A stretch of DNA of 34,658 nucleotides from Lutibacter sp. (GTDB lineage Bacteria; Bacteroidota; Bacteroidia; Flavobacteriales; Flavobacteriaceae), in NCBI GenBank assembly GCA_027449025.1, contig DAIDMK010000030.1, positions 1 to 34,658 of the forward strand, given 5' to 3'. The number at the start of each line of letters is the position of its first letter. The first letter of the stretch is position 1. Under the pieces are notes generated by a model. It had not been told where the DNA came from. It ran no database searches and was given only the letters and a program-made list of their open reading frames with translations. Below, piece after piece: positions 1-6,940 of this stretch. A program made the position numbers and the translations under genes.

Positions 1-899
1 AAATTTCCAAAGAAAAGCATTCCCAATAAAGGCAAAGCACTTGGTGAAATAAAAGTGGTTAAGATCAATGCAACAATAGGAAAAAGCATTTTTTCTTTTT
101 GGGAAACTGCTCTGGGTGGTTTCATTCTAATTTTTCTGTCCTCTTTGGAAATGAGCAGTCTCATTAATGGCGGTTGAATTACGGGAACCAATGCCATATA
201 GGAATAAGCGGCGATGGCGATTGGGCCAATCAGGTTTTTAACCACGGTGCCGTCGGCCATAATATTCACGCCATTTGCTAATTTTGAGGAAAGGAAAATT
301 GCGGTTGGACCATCTGCGCCGCCAATAATGCCAATCGCTCCGGCCTCAGGAAGATTGAAACCAAGGTAAAGCGCGCCTATAAATGTGGCGAAAACACCTA
401 TTTGCGCTGCTGCGCCCAACAACATTAATTTCGGATTGGCGATGAGCGACGAAAAATCGGTCATGGCGCCAATTCCTAAAAAGATCAATGGCGGATAAAT
501 TCCTTTTACCACCCCAAAATACAGGTAATTTAATACCGATCCAGTTTCGTAAATGCCTGTCTGGTTTCCGGCAACAAACGGGATGTTTCCAATAATAACC
601 CCTGCGCCAATGGGAATTAACAGCAGTGGCTCATAGTCAAATTTAATGCCCAGATAAATAAATATAATCCCAATTAAAATCATAATTAGGTTTCCTGCTG
701 AGGAATTTGCAAATCCGGTGTAGTAGTAAAATTGTTTAATTCCACCGAGAGCTTCATCAATAAAACGTTCACTGGTTACTTCTTCAGTTTGAACAATTGT
801 TGTTGACTCAGTAGTAGTTTGGACCGAATTTAAGCCGAGTGCAGGTCTTATGAAAATCAAAAGTGACAGCACGCCAAATATTATTAATATTTTTTTCAT
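1..899 (-). CDS. mmdB: Na+-translocating decarboxylase beta subunit (OadB/MmdB family), 3' end outside window
   Basis: This is the membrane carboxybiotin decarboxylase and Na+ channel subunit of a methylmalonyl-CoA (or oxaloacetate) decarboxylase. It takes CO2 off the biotin carrier and exports Na+. The frame is open from the ATG at 899 to the window edge, giving 299 codons. The N-terminus is a hydrophobic signal/anchor followed by a Thr-rich linker (about residues 26-44), as in Bacteroidota members. Several membrane segments follow. The family signature GGADGPT lies at residues 193-199, and its Asp196 corresponds to the Na+-site Asp of OadB. The gene is last in the epimerase-mmdA-oadG-biotin carrier series, but a 243-bp gap with two tandem repeats separates it from the carrier gene. 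The stop of the nearest small ORF is 4 bases from this ATG. The substrate is inferred from the adjacent epimerase. Confidence 0.93.
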   Translation of the reverse strand, partial: MKKILIIFGVLSLLIFIRPALGLNSVQTTTESTTIVQTEEVTSERFIDEALGGIKQFYYYTGFANSSAGNLIMILIGIIFIYLGIKFDYEPLLLIPIGAGVIIGNIPFVAGNQTGIYETGSVLNYLYFGVVKGIYPPLIFLGIGAMTDFSSLIANPKLMLLGAAAQIGVFATFIGALYLGFNLPEAGAIGIIGGADGPTAIFLSSKLANGVNIMADGTVVKNLIGPIAIAAYSYMALVPVIQPPLMRLLISKEDRKIRMKPPRAVSQKEKMLFPIVALILTTFISPSALPLLGMLFFGN

Positions 900-1069
900 C
901 TGTTTAAACTTTATTTTTTAGCGGTAACAGATGCTGTTCGCTATTAATCATTCCTTTATGTTTCAAGATTTGTAATGCTCGTTTCATCTGTTTAAATTTT
1001 ATTTTTTAGCGGTAACAGCTGCTGTTCGCCATTAATCATTCGTTCGTGTATCAAAATTTGTTGTGCTCG
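894..1069 (-). repeat. Two tandem 88-bp direct repeats upstream of mmdB
   Basis: Units 894-981 and 982-1069 are about 89% identical, and six bases of a third unit follow (1070-1075). On the minus strand each unit begins at an ATGAAACGAGC-type start and ends with TAAACAG just before the next ATG. The last unit therefore delivers the mmdB start codon itself. A third, more diverged unit lies at 23374-23461 in the same orientation upstream of comEC. Confidence 0.9.
904..987 (-). CDS. 27-residue ORF inside 88-bp repeat copy 1
   Basis: A short frame starts with MKRALQIL and ends LKNKV followed by TAA. Its stop is 4 bases before the mmdB start (TAA-ACAG-ATG). The same TAA-ACAG-ATG junction separates it from the second small ORF upstream. 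The predicted peptide is basic with no signal or membrane segment. I recognise no family. Of about ten base differences from the neighbouring copy most change the residue, so conservation of the peptide is not demonstrated. It could be a translated leader coupled to mmdB or an accident of a DNA repeat. Confidence 0.3.
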   Translation of the reverse strand: MKRALQILKHKGMINSEQHLLPLKNKV

Positions 1070-1075
1070 TTTCAT
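992..1075 (-). CDS. 27-residue ORF inside 88-bp repeat copy 2
   Basis: This is the second tandem small frame, starting MKRAQQIL and ending LKNKI-stop, 28 codons including stop, the same length as its neighbour. The ATG at 1075 is the first in-frame start after the biotin-carrier gene. It differs from the other copy mainly in the middle (HERMING versus HKGMINS). No function is known to me. The equal length and the retained start and stop in both copies are the only support for translation. Confidence 0.3.
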   Translation of the reverse strand: MKRAQQILIHERMINGEQQLLPLKNKI

Positions 1076-1142
1076 TTTTTCTTTTTTTACGAGTGTTGGC
1101 TCTTAAAATCTAATAATTTCAGAACCAATAACTTTTATATTT

Positions 1143-1562
1143 CTAGGCCAATTCTATCATCAATTCACTTTGCAACACTTGCTGTCCTACTTTTACGTTA
1201 ACAGCGCTCACAACGCCCGATTTTTCTGAAGTGATGTTGTTTTCCATTTTCATAGCCTCAAGAACCAACAATCGGTCTCCTACTTTTATGGTGTCTCCAA
1301 TCTTTATGTCGATAGATAAAATGATGCCTGGTATGGGCGCTAAAATTTTTGTTTTTGCAGAAGCGGGATTCACCTTAATTGGTTCAATTGATTTTCTTGA
1401 CTTCTCCAGCACCATTGTAGGTGTTTTGGTTTTCGCTATTTCCTCTTTCATTTTTACAGAATATGAAGTTCCGTTTACTTCCAACTCTATAATATCTTCT
1501 TCGTGAGAAATAATTTTAACGATGTAATTATTTTCGTGTATTCTAAATTTAAAATTTTTCAT
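1143..1562 (-). CDS. mmdC: Biotin carboxyl carrier subunit (MmdC-like)
   Basis: This is the biotin carrier that shuttles carboxyl groups from the carboxyltransferase (MmdA) to the membrane decarboxylase (MmdB). The C-terminal half (about residues 70-139) is a biotinyl/lipoyl domain with the biotinylation motif EAMKM at 102-106. Lys105 is the modified residue. The N-terminal 65 residues form a short beta-rich region, and residues 60-70 form a Pro/Ala/Lys linker of the kind that lets the domain swing. The length (139 aa) fits stand-alone carriers of Na+-pump decarboxylases. It lies between the OadG-like gene and mmdB in the same orientation. No biotin carboxylase gene is present here, which supports a decarboxylase rather than an ATP-dependent carboxylase role. 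Confidence 0.92.
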   Translation of the reverse strand: MKNFKFRIHENNYIVKIISHEEDIIELEVNGTSYSVKMKEEIAKTKTPTMVLEKSRKSIEPIKVNPASAKTKILAPIPGIILSIDIKIGDTIKVGDRLLVLEAMKMENNITSEKSGVVSAVNVKVGQQVLQSELMIELA

Positions 1563-1631
1563 TGTGTTTGTTGTTTTTCACTGCAAGGATTATTTTTAAA
1601 TAAATTCTGGCAACATATAATCCATAATTCG

Positions 1632-1991
1632 TTAAAGCCTGTTGTGTGTACCATATATTTTTGAACTCCAAGGCGAGTATAATTTCCGTGCTTGCTTGAT
1701 GGTCAATATGGCGTTTTCGTGATCGTGTTTTTCATAAAGGTAAAGATTAATGGCTGTGGCGATGGCAGCGGCAATTTCGCCCGTAAACTTTTCATCGGCA
1801 GCCACCGAAATATCTTTAATTTTTCTATCTCTTCCTTTGGTAATGATTTTATACCCATAAAGTAAAATAGGAACCCCATATTTAAAAAAGAGGGATAAGA
1901 TTATCAACGAACCAAAAACAATGAGCAATCCGGTGATCAAAATAACGTAACCTTCGCTTAATTGATCGATGTATAATAGTTTAGGCATCAT
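1632..1991 (-). CDS. mmdD: OadG-family small membrane subunit (MmdD-like)
   Basis: This is a small single-span subunit that in this enzyme family holds the soluble carboxyltransferase and the membrane beta subunit together. One membrane segment spans roughly residues 13-38. It is followed by a basic stretch and an amphipathic C-terminal helix (AAAIATAINLYLYEK) typical of the OAD_gamma family in Bacteroidota. Its start overlaps the mmdA stop by one base (TAATG), so translational coupling is likely. The length (119 aa) is normal for the family. The symbol follows the methylmalonyl-CoA decarboxylase nomenclature; oadG would be equally defensible. Confidence 0.85.
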   Translation of the reverse strand: MMPKLLYIDQLSEGYVILITGLLIVFGSLIILSLFFKYGVPILLYGYKIITKGRDRKIKDISVAADEKFTGEIAAAIATAINLYLYEKHDHENAILTIKQARKLYSPWSSKIYGTHNRL

Positions 1992-3550
1992 TATAGTGGG
2001 ATATTTGAGTGTTTTTTAGGTGGATTTACTTCTTTTTTGTTGGAAAGCAGCTCCAACGCCCTGATTATTCTAAAACGCGTATTTCTAGGTTCAATCACAT
2101 CATCAATAAAACCATATTTAGCTGCTACATAAGGATTGGCGAACTTAACGGTATATTCCTCTTCCTTTTTCTCGATGTACAATTGTTTTTCATCTGCATC
2201 TTCTATCTTTTTAATGTTGGAACCTTCCAATACTTCTACAGCGCCTTTGGCACCCATAACGGCAATTTCAGCAGTTGGCCAGGCATAATTTAAGTCGCCA
2301 CGTAATTGTTTGCAGCTCATCACATCGTGCGCACCACCGTAAGATTTTCGCAGTGTAATGGTCACTTTTGGAACGGTTGCTTCGCCGTAAGCAAACAATA
2401 ATTTTGCGCCGTGAAGAATAATCCCGCCATATTCTTGTCCAGTTCCAGGCAAAAATCCGGGTACATCAACCAAGGTTACAATAGGAATATTAAAACCATC
2501 GCAAAAACGAACAAATCGCGCTGCTTTTCTTGAAGATTCACAATCTAAAACCCCAGCGTAATATTTTGGTTGGTTTCCTACAATACCAACAGAACGGCCA
2601 TTGAATCTTGCAAATCCAACAACAATATTTCGGGCATAGTTCCTGTGTACTTCAAAAAATTCGGCATTGTCTGTGATTGTTGTAATCACATCAAGGATAT
2701 CATAAGGCTGGTTCGGATTTTCAGGAATAATTTCATTTAATACATCTTCCAATCTATCAATAGGATCGTCGCATTTAATACTTGGCGGATCTTCCAAATT
2801 GTTTGAAGGAAGGTAACTGATTAGTTTTCTTATCAGCAACAGATTTTCTTCATCGTTTTTAGCAAGAAAATGTGAAACACCGGATTTTGTGGAATGAATT
2901 TGAGCACCTCCCAATTCTTCGGCACTTACAACTTCTCCTGTAACTGTCTGCACCACTTTTGGTCCGGTAACAAACATATAACTTGTTTTGTCGGTCATAA
3001 CGGTAAAATCAGTCAATGCGGGAGAATATACGGCACCGCCAGCACAAGGTCCTAAAATGGAAGAAATTTGTGGAATAACGCCCGAAGCCATAATATTTCT
3101 TTGAAAAATCTCGGCATAACCGGCCAAAGATCTAACGCCTTCCTGAATACGTGCACCACCACTATCATTCAATCCAATTACGGGAACGCCAATTTTCATG
3201 GCCATATCCATAATTTTGCATATTTTTAAGGCATACGTTTCAGATAACGATCCACCAAAAACAGTAAAATCTTGCGAGAAAACATAAACGATTCTGCCGT
3301 CAATGGTACCGTGGCCCGTAATAACACCATCAGACAGGTAAATTTCTTTATCCAGTCCAAATGATTTTGTTCTATGGGTTACAAACATATCAAATTCTTC
3401 AAAACTGTTTTCATCCAAAAGAATATCTATTCGTTCGCGCGCGGTTAATTTCCCTTTTGCGTGCTGTGCTTCAATGCGTTTTTCGCCGCCTCCCAATTTT
3501 GCTTCGACTCTTTTTGTGATGAGTTCGTTAATTTTATCTTGATTTGCCAT
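1991..3550 (-). CDS. mmdA: Methylmalonyl-CoA decarboxylase / acyl-CoA carboxylase carboxyltransferase subunit
   Basis: This is a carboxyltransferase of the crotonase-like biotin-dependent family that moves the carboxyl group between methylmalonyl-CoA (or propionyl-CoA) and biotin. It has two tandem carboxyltransferase halves. The N-terminal half contains [13 protein letters not shown] and [13 protein letters not shown] (acyl-CoA and oxyanion-hole loops). The C-terminal half contains [13 protein letters not shown] and [10 protein letters not shown]. At 519 aa it has the usual size of MmdA and PccB. It lies between the epimerase and the OadG-like gene and overlaps the latter by one base. The Na+-pump subunits downstream favour decarboxylase, although the protein alone cannot be told apart from a propionyl-CoA carboxylase beta subunit. 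Confidence 0.93.
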   Translation of the reverse strand: MANQDKINELITKRVEAKLGGGEKRIEAQHAKGKLTARERIDILLDENSFEEFDMFVTHRTKSFGLDKEIYLSDGVITGHGTIDGRIVYVFSQDFTVFGGSLSETYALKICKIMDMAMKIGVPVIGLNDSGGARIQEGVRSLAGYAEIFQRNIMASGVIPQISSILGPCAGGAVYSPALTDFTVMTDKTSYMFVTGPKVVQTVTGEVVSAEELGGAQIHSTKSGVSHFLAKNDEENLLLIRKLISYLPSNNLEDPPSIKCDDPIDRLEDVLNEIIPENPNQPYDILDVITTITDNAEFFEVHRNYARNIVVGFARFNGRSVGIVGNQPKYYAGVLDCESSRKAARFVRFCDGFNIPIVTLVDVPGFLPGTGQEYGGIILHGAKLLFAYGEATVPKVTITLRKSYGGAHDVMSCKQLRGDLNYAWPTAEIAVMGAKGAVEVLEGSNIKKIEDADEKQLYIEKKEEEYTVKFANPYVAAKYGFIDDVIEPRNTRFRIIRALELLSNKKEVNPPKKHSNIPL

Positions 3551-3620
3551 TAGTATATAATTTTCTTATCTTTTTAAACTAATTTATTTTTCATTGCCTT
3601 CAATGTGTGGCTGCTTGTTG

Positions 3621-4028
3621 CTATTTTTGTTTTGAACAAAGCTCTGTTAATACGCCGTGGGTTGATTTTGGATGTAAAAAACCAATATTCAATCCTTCTG
3701 CTCCTTTACGCGATTCCCTGTCCACAAGCACCGCTCCGCGCTTTTCAGCCAATTTTAAAGCTTCTGTAGCGTTCTCAACTGCAAAAGCAATGTGGTGAAT
3801 GCCTTGTCCTTTTTTGGCGATGAATTTGCCAATAGGGCCTTCAGGCGAAGTACTTTCCAGCAATTCAATTTTTGTGGTACCTACCAAAAAAAAGGCTGTT
3901 TTCACCTTTTGGTCCACAACCTCTTCTATAGCATAGCATTTTAATCCCAATACATCTTCATAATATTTAATGGATTCTTCTAAGCTATCTACAGCTATTC
4001 CTATATGTTCTATTTGTAAAATATTCAT
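3621..4028 (-). CDS. mce: Methylmalonyl-CoA epimerase
   Basis: This is a VOC-fold metalloenzyme that interconverts (R)- and (S)-methylmalonyl-CoA, linking the mutase to the decarboxylase or carboxylase. It has two beta-alpha-beta-beta-beta modules. Likely metal ligands are His8 in IEHIGIAVD, a His of the GIHHIAFAV motif (78-79) and Glu129 in LTELC near the C-terminus. At 135 aa it has the normal length. It is the first gene of the minus-strand module, with a 70-base gap to mmdA. Its upstream region holds a 14-bp perfect palindrome (4169-4182) but no clear TAnnTTTG box. Confidence 0.93.
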   Translation of the reverse strand: MNILQIEHIGIAVDSLEESIKYYEDVLGLKCYAIEEVVDQKVKTAFFLVGTTKIELLESTSPEGPIGKFIAKKGQGIHHIAFAVENATEALKLAEKRGAVLVDRESRKGAEGLNIGFLHPKSTHGVLTELCSKQK

Positions 4029-4168
4029 TAATATAGTCGTTTTAGATATTAAATTTTAATTAATCCTAAAATAGGATGTTAATTTTTAAATATTCTTAAA
4101 TTATACAGTAAAATTAATTAATACCTAAAGTTAAAAAGATGACCGATGTCATATAATTGATTAAACTG

Positions 4169-4182
4169 CTAAAACGTTTTAG
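4169..4182. promoter_or_regulatory. Perfect palindrome CTAAAACGTTTTAG, possible operator
   Basis: This 14-bp perfect inverted repeat with a central CG lies about 140 bases upstream of the mce start. The shape resembles operators of LacI-type regulators. No regulator gene is nearby, so binding is an inference. Confidence 0.35.
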
Positions 4183-4287
4183 TTTTTTAAGTAGTTAACC
4201 ATCAGGTATTTAATTTTATAATGTTTCGTCTTTTTTTGCAATATTTTTGCATCAACTTAAACGAAGAAAACAAGGTTATTTTAAAAG

Positions 4288-4319
4288 AGAAAGCCCCGAA
4301 ATAAATTTCGGGGCTTTCT
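4288..4319 (-). terminator. Rho-independent terminator after tdh
   Basis: A perfect 14-bp stem (AGAAAGCCCCGAAA and its complement, GC-rich core) has a 4-base loop. On the minus strand it is followed by a T-rich run. It lies 20 bases past the threonine dehydrogenase stop. Confidence 0.85.
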
Positions 4320-4339
4320 TGTAATAGGTCTATTATAGA

Positions 4340-5296
4340 TTATAAGGTTTGGTATTTAATTTGCAAATTCTTTAACATATTGTCAGAAATTTTTTCCAAA
4401 TCAAATTGATGTTTCCATCCCCAATCTTTTCTGGCTTGGGAATCATCAATGCTGCTAGGCCAGCTGTCGGCAATGCTTTGTCGGAAATCGTCATGATAAG
4501 AAATGTCAAATTTCGGAATGAAATTTTTAATTTCTTTGGCGATTTCTTTGGGCGTAAAACTGATGGCCGCCAAATTGTAGGAAGATCTTATTTTTATTTG
4601 TTCCGCAGGCGCATTCATAATTTTCAGGGTGGCATCAATAGCATCATCCATATACATCATAGGCAATTTGGTGTCTTTGTTCAAAAACGAATCATAATTG
4701 CCATCTTGCAGAGCTTTATGATAAATTTCAATGGCATAATCTGTTGTTCCGCCGCCAGGGCTCGTTTTCCAGCTGATGATTCCCGGGTAACGAACGCTTC
4801 TTACGTCAACGCCAAATTTATTATAGTAATATTCACACCAGCGTTCACCGGCAAGTTTGCTTATTCCATAAACTGTGGTTGGCGCCATCACTGTTTCTTG
4901 TGGTGTATTTTCTTTTGGGGTGGTGGGACCGAATACGGCTATAGAACTGGGCCAAAACACTTTTTTAATTTTCCCTTCTTTGGCCAAATTCAGCACATTA
5001 AAAAGTGAGTTCATATTGAGTTCCCATGCTTTTGCAGGGAATTTTTCTCCTGTTGCAGAAAGCATGGCGGCCATTAAATATACTTCATTAATGGCATATT
5101 TATCAATAACTGTTGCAATCTGGTCATAATCCAGCGCATTGATTAATTCAAAAGGTCCTGACTGCATTAATTCTTCACTTCCCCGACTGATATCGGAGGC
5201 AATTACAGCATTTTTTCCAATATTTTCACGTAATTTTAACGTCAATTCTGTGCCAATTTGTCCGCATGCACCAATAATTAATATGCTTTTATCCAT
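4340..5296 (-). CDS. tdh: SDR-type L-threonine 3-dehydrogenase
   Basis: This is an NAD-dependent enzyme that oxidises L-threonine to 2-amino-3-ketobutyrate, the first step of threonine catabolism to glycine. It belongs to the short-chain/extended epimerase superfamily rather than the zinc alcohol-dehydrogenase type. The Rossmann motif GACGQIG is at residues 9-15 and the catalytic Tyr143-x3-Lys147 (YGISK) follows a Ser in WPSSIAVFG. Features of flavobacterial threonine dehydrogenases are present, including PGIISWKTSPGGGTTDYA and PMMYMDDAIDATL. The length (318 aa) agrees with characterised members (about 312). It stands alone with its own promoter and terminator. The partner lyase (kbl) is not in the window. 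A generic NAD-dependent epimerase is the less likely alternative. Confidence 0.9.
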   Translation of the reverse strand: MDKSILIIGACGQIGTELTLKLRENIGKNAVIASDISRGSEELMQSGPFELINALDYDQIATVIDKYAINEVYLMAAMLSATGEKFPAKAWELNMNSLFNVLNLAKEGKIKKVFWPSSIAVFGPTTPKENTPQETVMAPTTVYGISKLAGERWCEYYYNKFGVDVRSVRYPGIISWKTSPGGGTTDYAIEIYHKALQDGNYDSFLNKDTKLPMMYMDDAIDATLKIMNAPAEQIKIRSSYNLAAISFTPKEIAKEIKNFIPKFDISYHDDFRQSIADSWPSSIDDSQARKDWGWKHQFDLEKISDNMLKNLQIKYQTL

Positions 5297-5323
5297 AGAG
5301 CAAATACCTTGTTATTAAGGTTG

Positions 5324-5331
5324 CAAATATA
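5324..5331 (-). promoter_or_regulatory. Bacteroidota -7 element (TATATTTG) for tdh
   Basis: On the minus strand the sequence reads TATATTTG, matching TAnnTTTG, and ends 27 bases before the tdh ATG. A TTTG (CAAA at 5358-5361) lies 26 bases upstream, slightly farther than the usual -33 spacing. Confidence 0.6.
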
Positions 5332-5529
5332 CTTAAAATTAAAATTTTAGTTTATTTCAAATTGTTTTTTCTTGAATTATTATTTTTTATTAAAAAACCT
5401 GTTTTTTAAAACATTTTTTAGCAAATATTTTGACCAAAGCAAAAAGCTGAATTCTATCAATAAAAAACCTATTTGTTTGGTTATTTTTATGCGAAAGTAA
5501 CAATGCCTTTTTACTTCTACAATATTTCT

Positions 5530-5537
5530 TATATTTG
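5530..5537 (+). promoter_or_regulatory. -7 element (TATATTTG) for pyrH
   Basis: TATATTTG matches the TAnnTTTG consensus and ends 19 bases before the ATG at 5557, leaving a short leader. Its position supports the internal ATG over the farther upstream start at 5473. I find no good -33 box. Confidence 0.6.
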
Positions 5538-5556
5538 CATAACTTTTAAAAAAATT

Positions 5557-6264
5557 ATGGCTTATAAAAGAATTCTACTAAAATTAAGTGGCGAATCACT
5601 TATGGGTGATCGTCAATATGGCATAGATCCTTCTCGTTTATCAGCTTATGCCGAAGAAATTAAAAAAATTGTTGAAAATGGTATTGAGGTCGCTATTGTT
5701 ATTGGCGGAGGTAATATATTTAGAGGCGTATCGAGCACAAATAGTGTAATAGACCGGGTTCAGGGAGATTATATGGGAATGCTTGCCACTATTATCAACG
5801 GCTTGGCGCTTCAAAGTGCTATTGAAGCTATTGGCATAAAAACAAGATTGCTAACTGCCATTAAAATGGAACAGGTTGCAGAACCATTTATTAAAAGAAG
5901 GGCGGTTCGCCATTTGGAAAAAGGTCGTGTGGTTATTTTTGGCGGAGGAACCGGAAATCCATATTTTACAACTGATACCGCTGCTGTTTTAAGGGCTATA
6001 GAAATTGGTGCCGATGTTATATTAAAAGGAACGCGCGTTGATGGCGTTTACACCTCTGATCCAGAAAAAGACAAAGACGCCATTAAATTTGATACCATTA
6101 CCTTTAAAGATGTATTGAGCAAAGGGTTAAAAATAATGGATACCACCGCATTTACTCTAAGTCAGGAAAATAATTTACCAATTATTATTTTTGATATGAA
6201 TGTTGAAGGAAATTTAGAAAAAGTGATTTCAGGAGAAAATATTGGGACAAAAGTTGATAAATAA
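5557..6264 (+). CDS. pyrH: UMP kinase
   Basis: This is the bacterial UMP kinase of the amino-acid-kinase fold, which converts UMP to UDP with ATP in pyrimidine nucleotide synthesis. The start [17 protein letters not shown] gives the usual 235 residues. The frame is open to 5473, but that extension is unlike the family and contains the promoter. Motifs include KLSGE near the N-terminus (phosphate binding), [23 protein letters not shown] (UMP/ATP site) and [13 protein letters not shown]. It is followed after 23 bases by frr, a widespread pair, so the two are probably co-transcribed. Confidence 0.97.
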   Translation: MAYKRILLKLSGESLMGDRQYGIDPSRLSAYAEEIKKIVENGIEVAIVIGGGNIFRGVSSTNSVIDRVQGDYMGMLATIINGLALQSAIEAIGIKTRLLTAIKMEQVAEPFIKRRAVRHLEKGRVVIFGGGTGNPYFTTDTAAVLRAIEIGADVILKGTRVDGVYTSDPEKDKDAIKFDTITFKDVLSKGLKIMDTTAFTLSQENNLPIIIFDMNVEGNLEKVISGENIGTKVDK

Positions 6265-6287
6265 TCGTATAATTTATTTTAACAATT

Positions 6288-6842
6288 ATGAAAGAAGAGT
6301 TAGACTTTATTATTGATAGCGCGGAAGAATTAATGCAAAATTCTATTCTGCATTTAGAAAAAGAGTTCAGAAATATTAGGGCAGGAAAAGCAAGTCCGGC
6401 TATGTTGGGAAATGTTACCGTTGATTATTATGGCTCACAAGCACCATTAACCCAAATTGCAAATATTAGCACTATGGATGCGCACACCATTACTGTTCAA
6501 CCATGGGAAAAAAACATGTTGCACGGTATTGAAAAAGCAATTATGTTGGCTAATTTAGGCTTTAACCCTATGAATAATGGTGACATTATTATTATTAATG
6601 TTCCTGTTTTAACTGAAGAAAGAAGAAAAGAACTTTCTAAACAGGCTAAAGTTGCCACTGAATTTGCAAAAGTGAGCATTAGAAATGGCCGCAGGGAAGC
6701 GATGAATGAAATTAAAAAAACAGAAGCTTCTGAAGACATGAAAACCAATGCTGAAACCAGTATTCAAAAATTAACTGATAACTTTATTGTTGAAGTTGAC
6801 AATCATTATAAAATTAAAGATCAGGAAATCATGAAAGTTTAA
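6288..6842 (+). CDS. frr: Ribosome recycling factor
   Basis: This is the ribosome recycling factor, which with EF-G splits post-termination ribosomes. At 184 aa it has the normal length. Characteristic segments are LEKEFRNIRAGKASPAML near the N-terminus, the beta-domain NVTVDYYGSQAPLTQIANIS, and VPVLTEERRKELSKQAK in the long-helix domain. It follows pyrH and ends just before a clear terminator, so pyrH-frr forms a two-gene unit. Confidence 0.97.
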   Translation: MKEELDFIIDSAEELMQNSILHLEKEFRNIRAGKASPAMLGNVTVDYYGSQAPLTQIANISTMDAHTITVQPWEKNMLHGIEKAIMLANLGFNPMNNGDIIIINVPVLTEERRKELSKQAKVATEFAKVSIRNGRREAMNEIKKTEASEDMKTNAETSIQKLTDNFIVEVDNHYKIKDQEIMKV

Positions 6843-6876
6843 TCTTCAAAAAAAAGTTAAATTTATCAAAAAAATT

Positions 6877-6898
6877 AAAGCACTCTTTCGAGTGCTTT
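6877..6898 (+). terminator. Terminator after frr
   Basis: A 9-bp perfect stem AAAGCACTC/GAGTGCTTT with a 4-base loop (TTTC) starts 35 bases after the frr stop and is followed by a short T-containing tail. The promoter of the next gene begins about 10 bases later. Confidence 0.8.
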
Positions 6899-6908
6899 GT
6901 TATTAAGA

Positions 6909-6916
6909 TATATTTG
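6909..6916 (+). promoter_or_regulatory. -7 element (TATATTTG) for the DUF5686 gene
   Basis: This matches TAnnTTTG and ends 24 bases before the ATG at 6941, right behind the frr terminator. No convincing -33 box is present. Confidence 0.5.
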
Positions 6917-6940
6917 TAATGCTTCTCGAAAAAATATTAA

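Larger units (their letters stand above)
4029..4339. other. Intergenic region between mce and tdh
   Basis: This 311-bp AT-rich stretch lies upstream of mce and downstream of the threonine dehydrogenase gene, both minus-strand. It contains the palindrome at 4169-4182 and the terminator hairpin at 4288-4319. I see no coding frame in it and could not place a good promoter box for mce. Confidence 0.7.

Noticed and set aside
894-1069. CRISPR-like array
   Set aside because: Only two units, directly adjacent with no spacers, no cas genes; simple tandem duplication.
4406-5008. 200-codon plus-strand open frame
   Set aside because: It lies opposite tdh, whose motifs and length are convincing, and its own translation has no domain or signal.
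5473-5556. N-terminal extension of pyrH
   Set aside because: The TATATTTG promoter lies inside it and UMP kinases begin at the chosen ATG.
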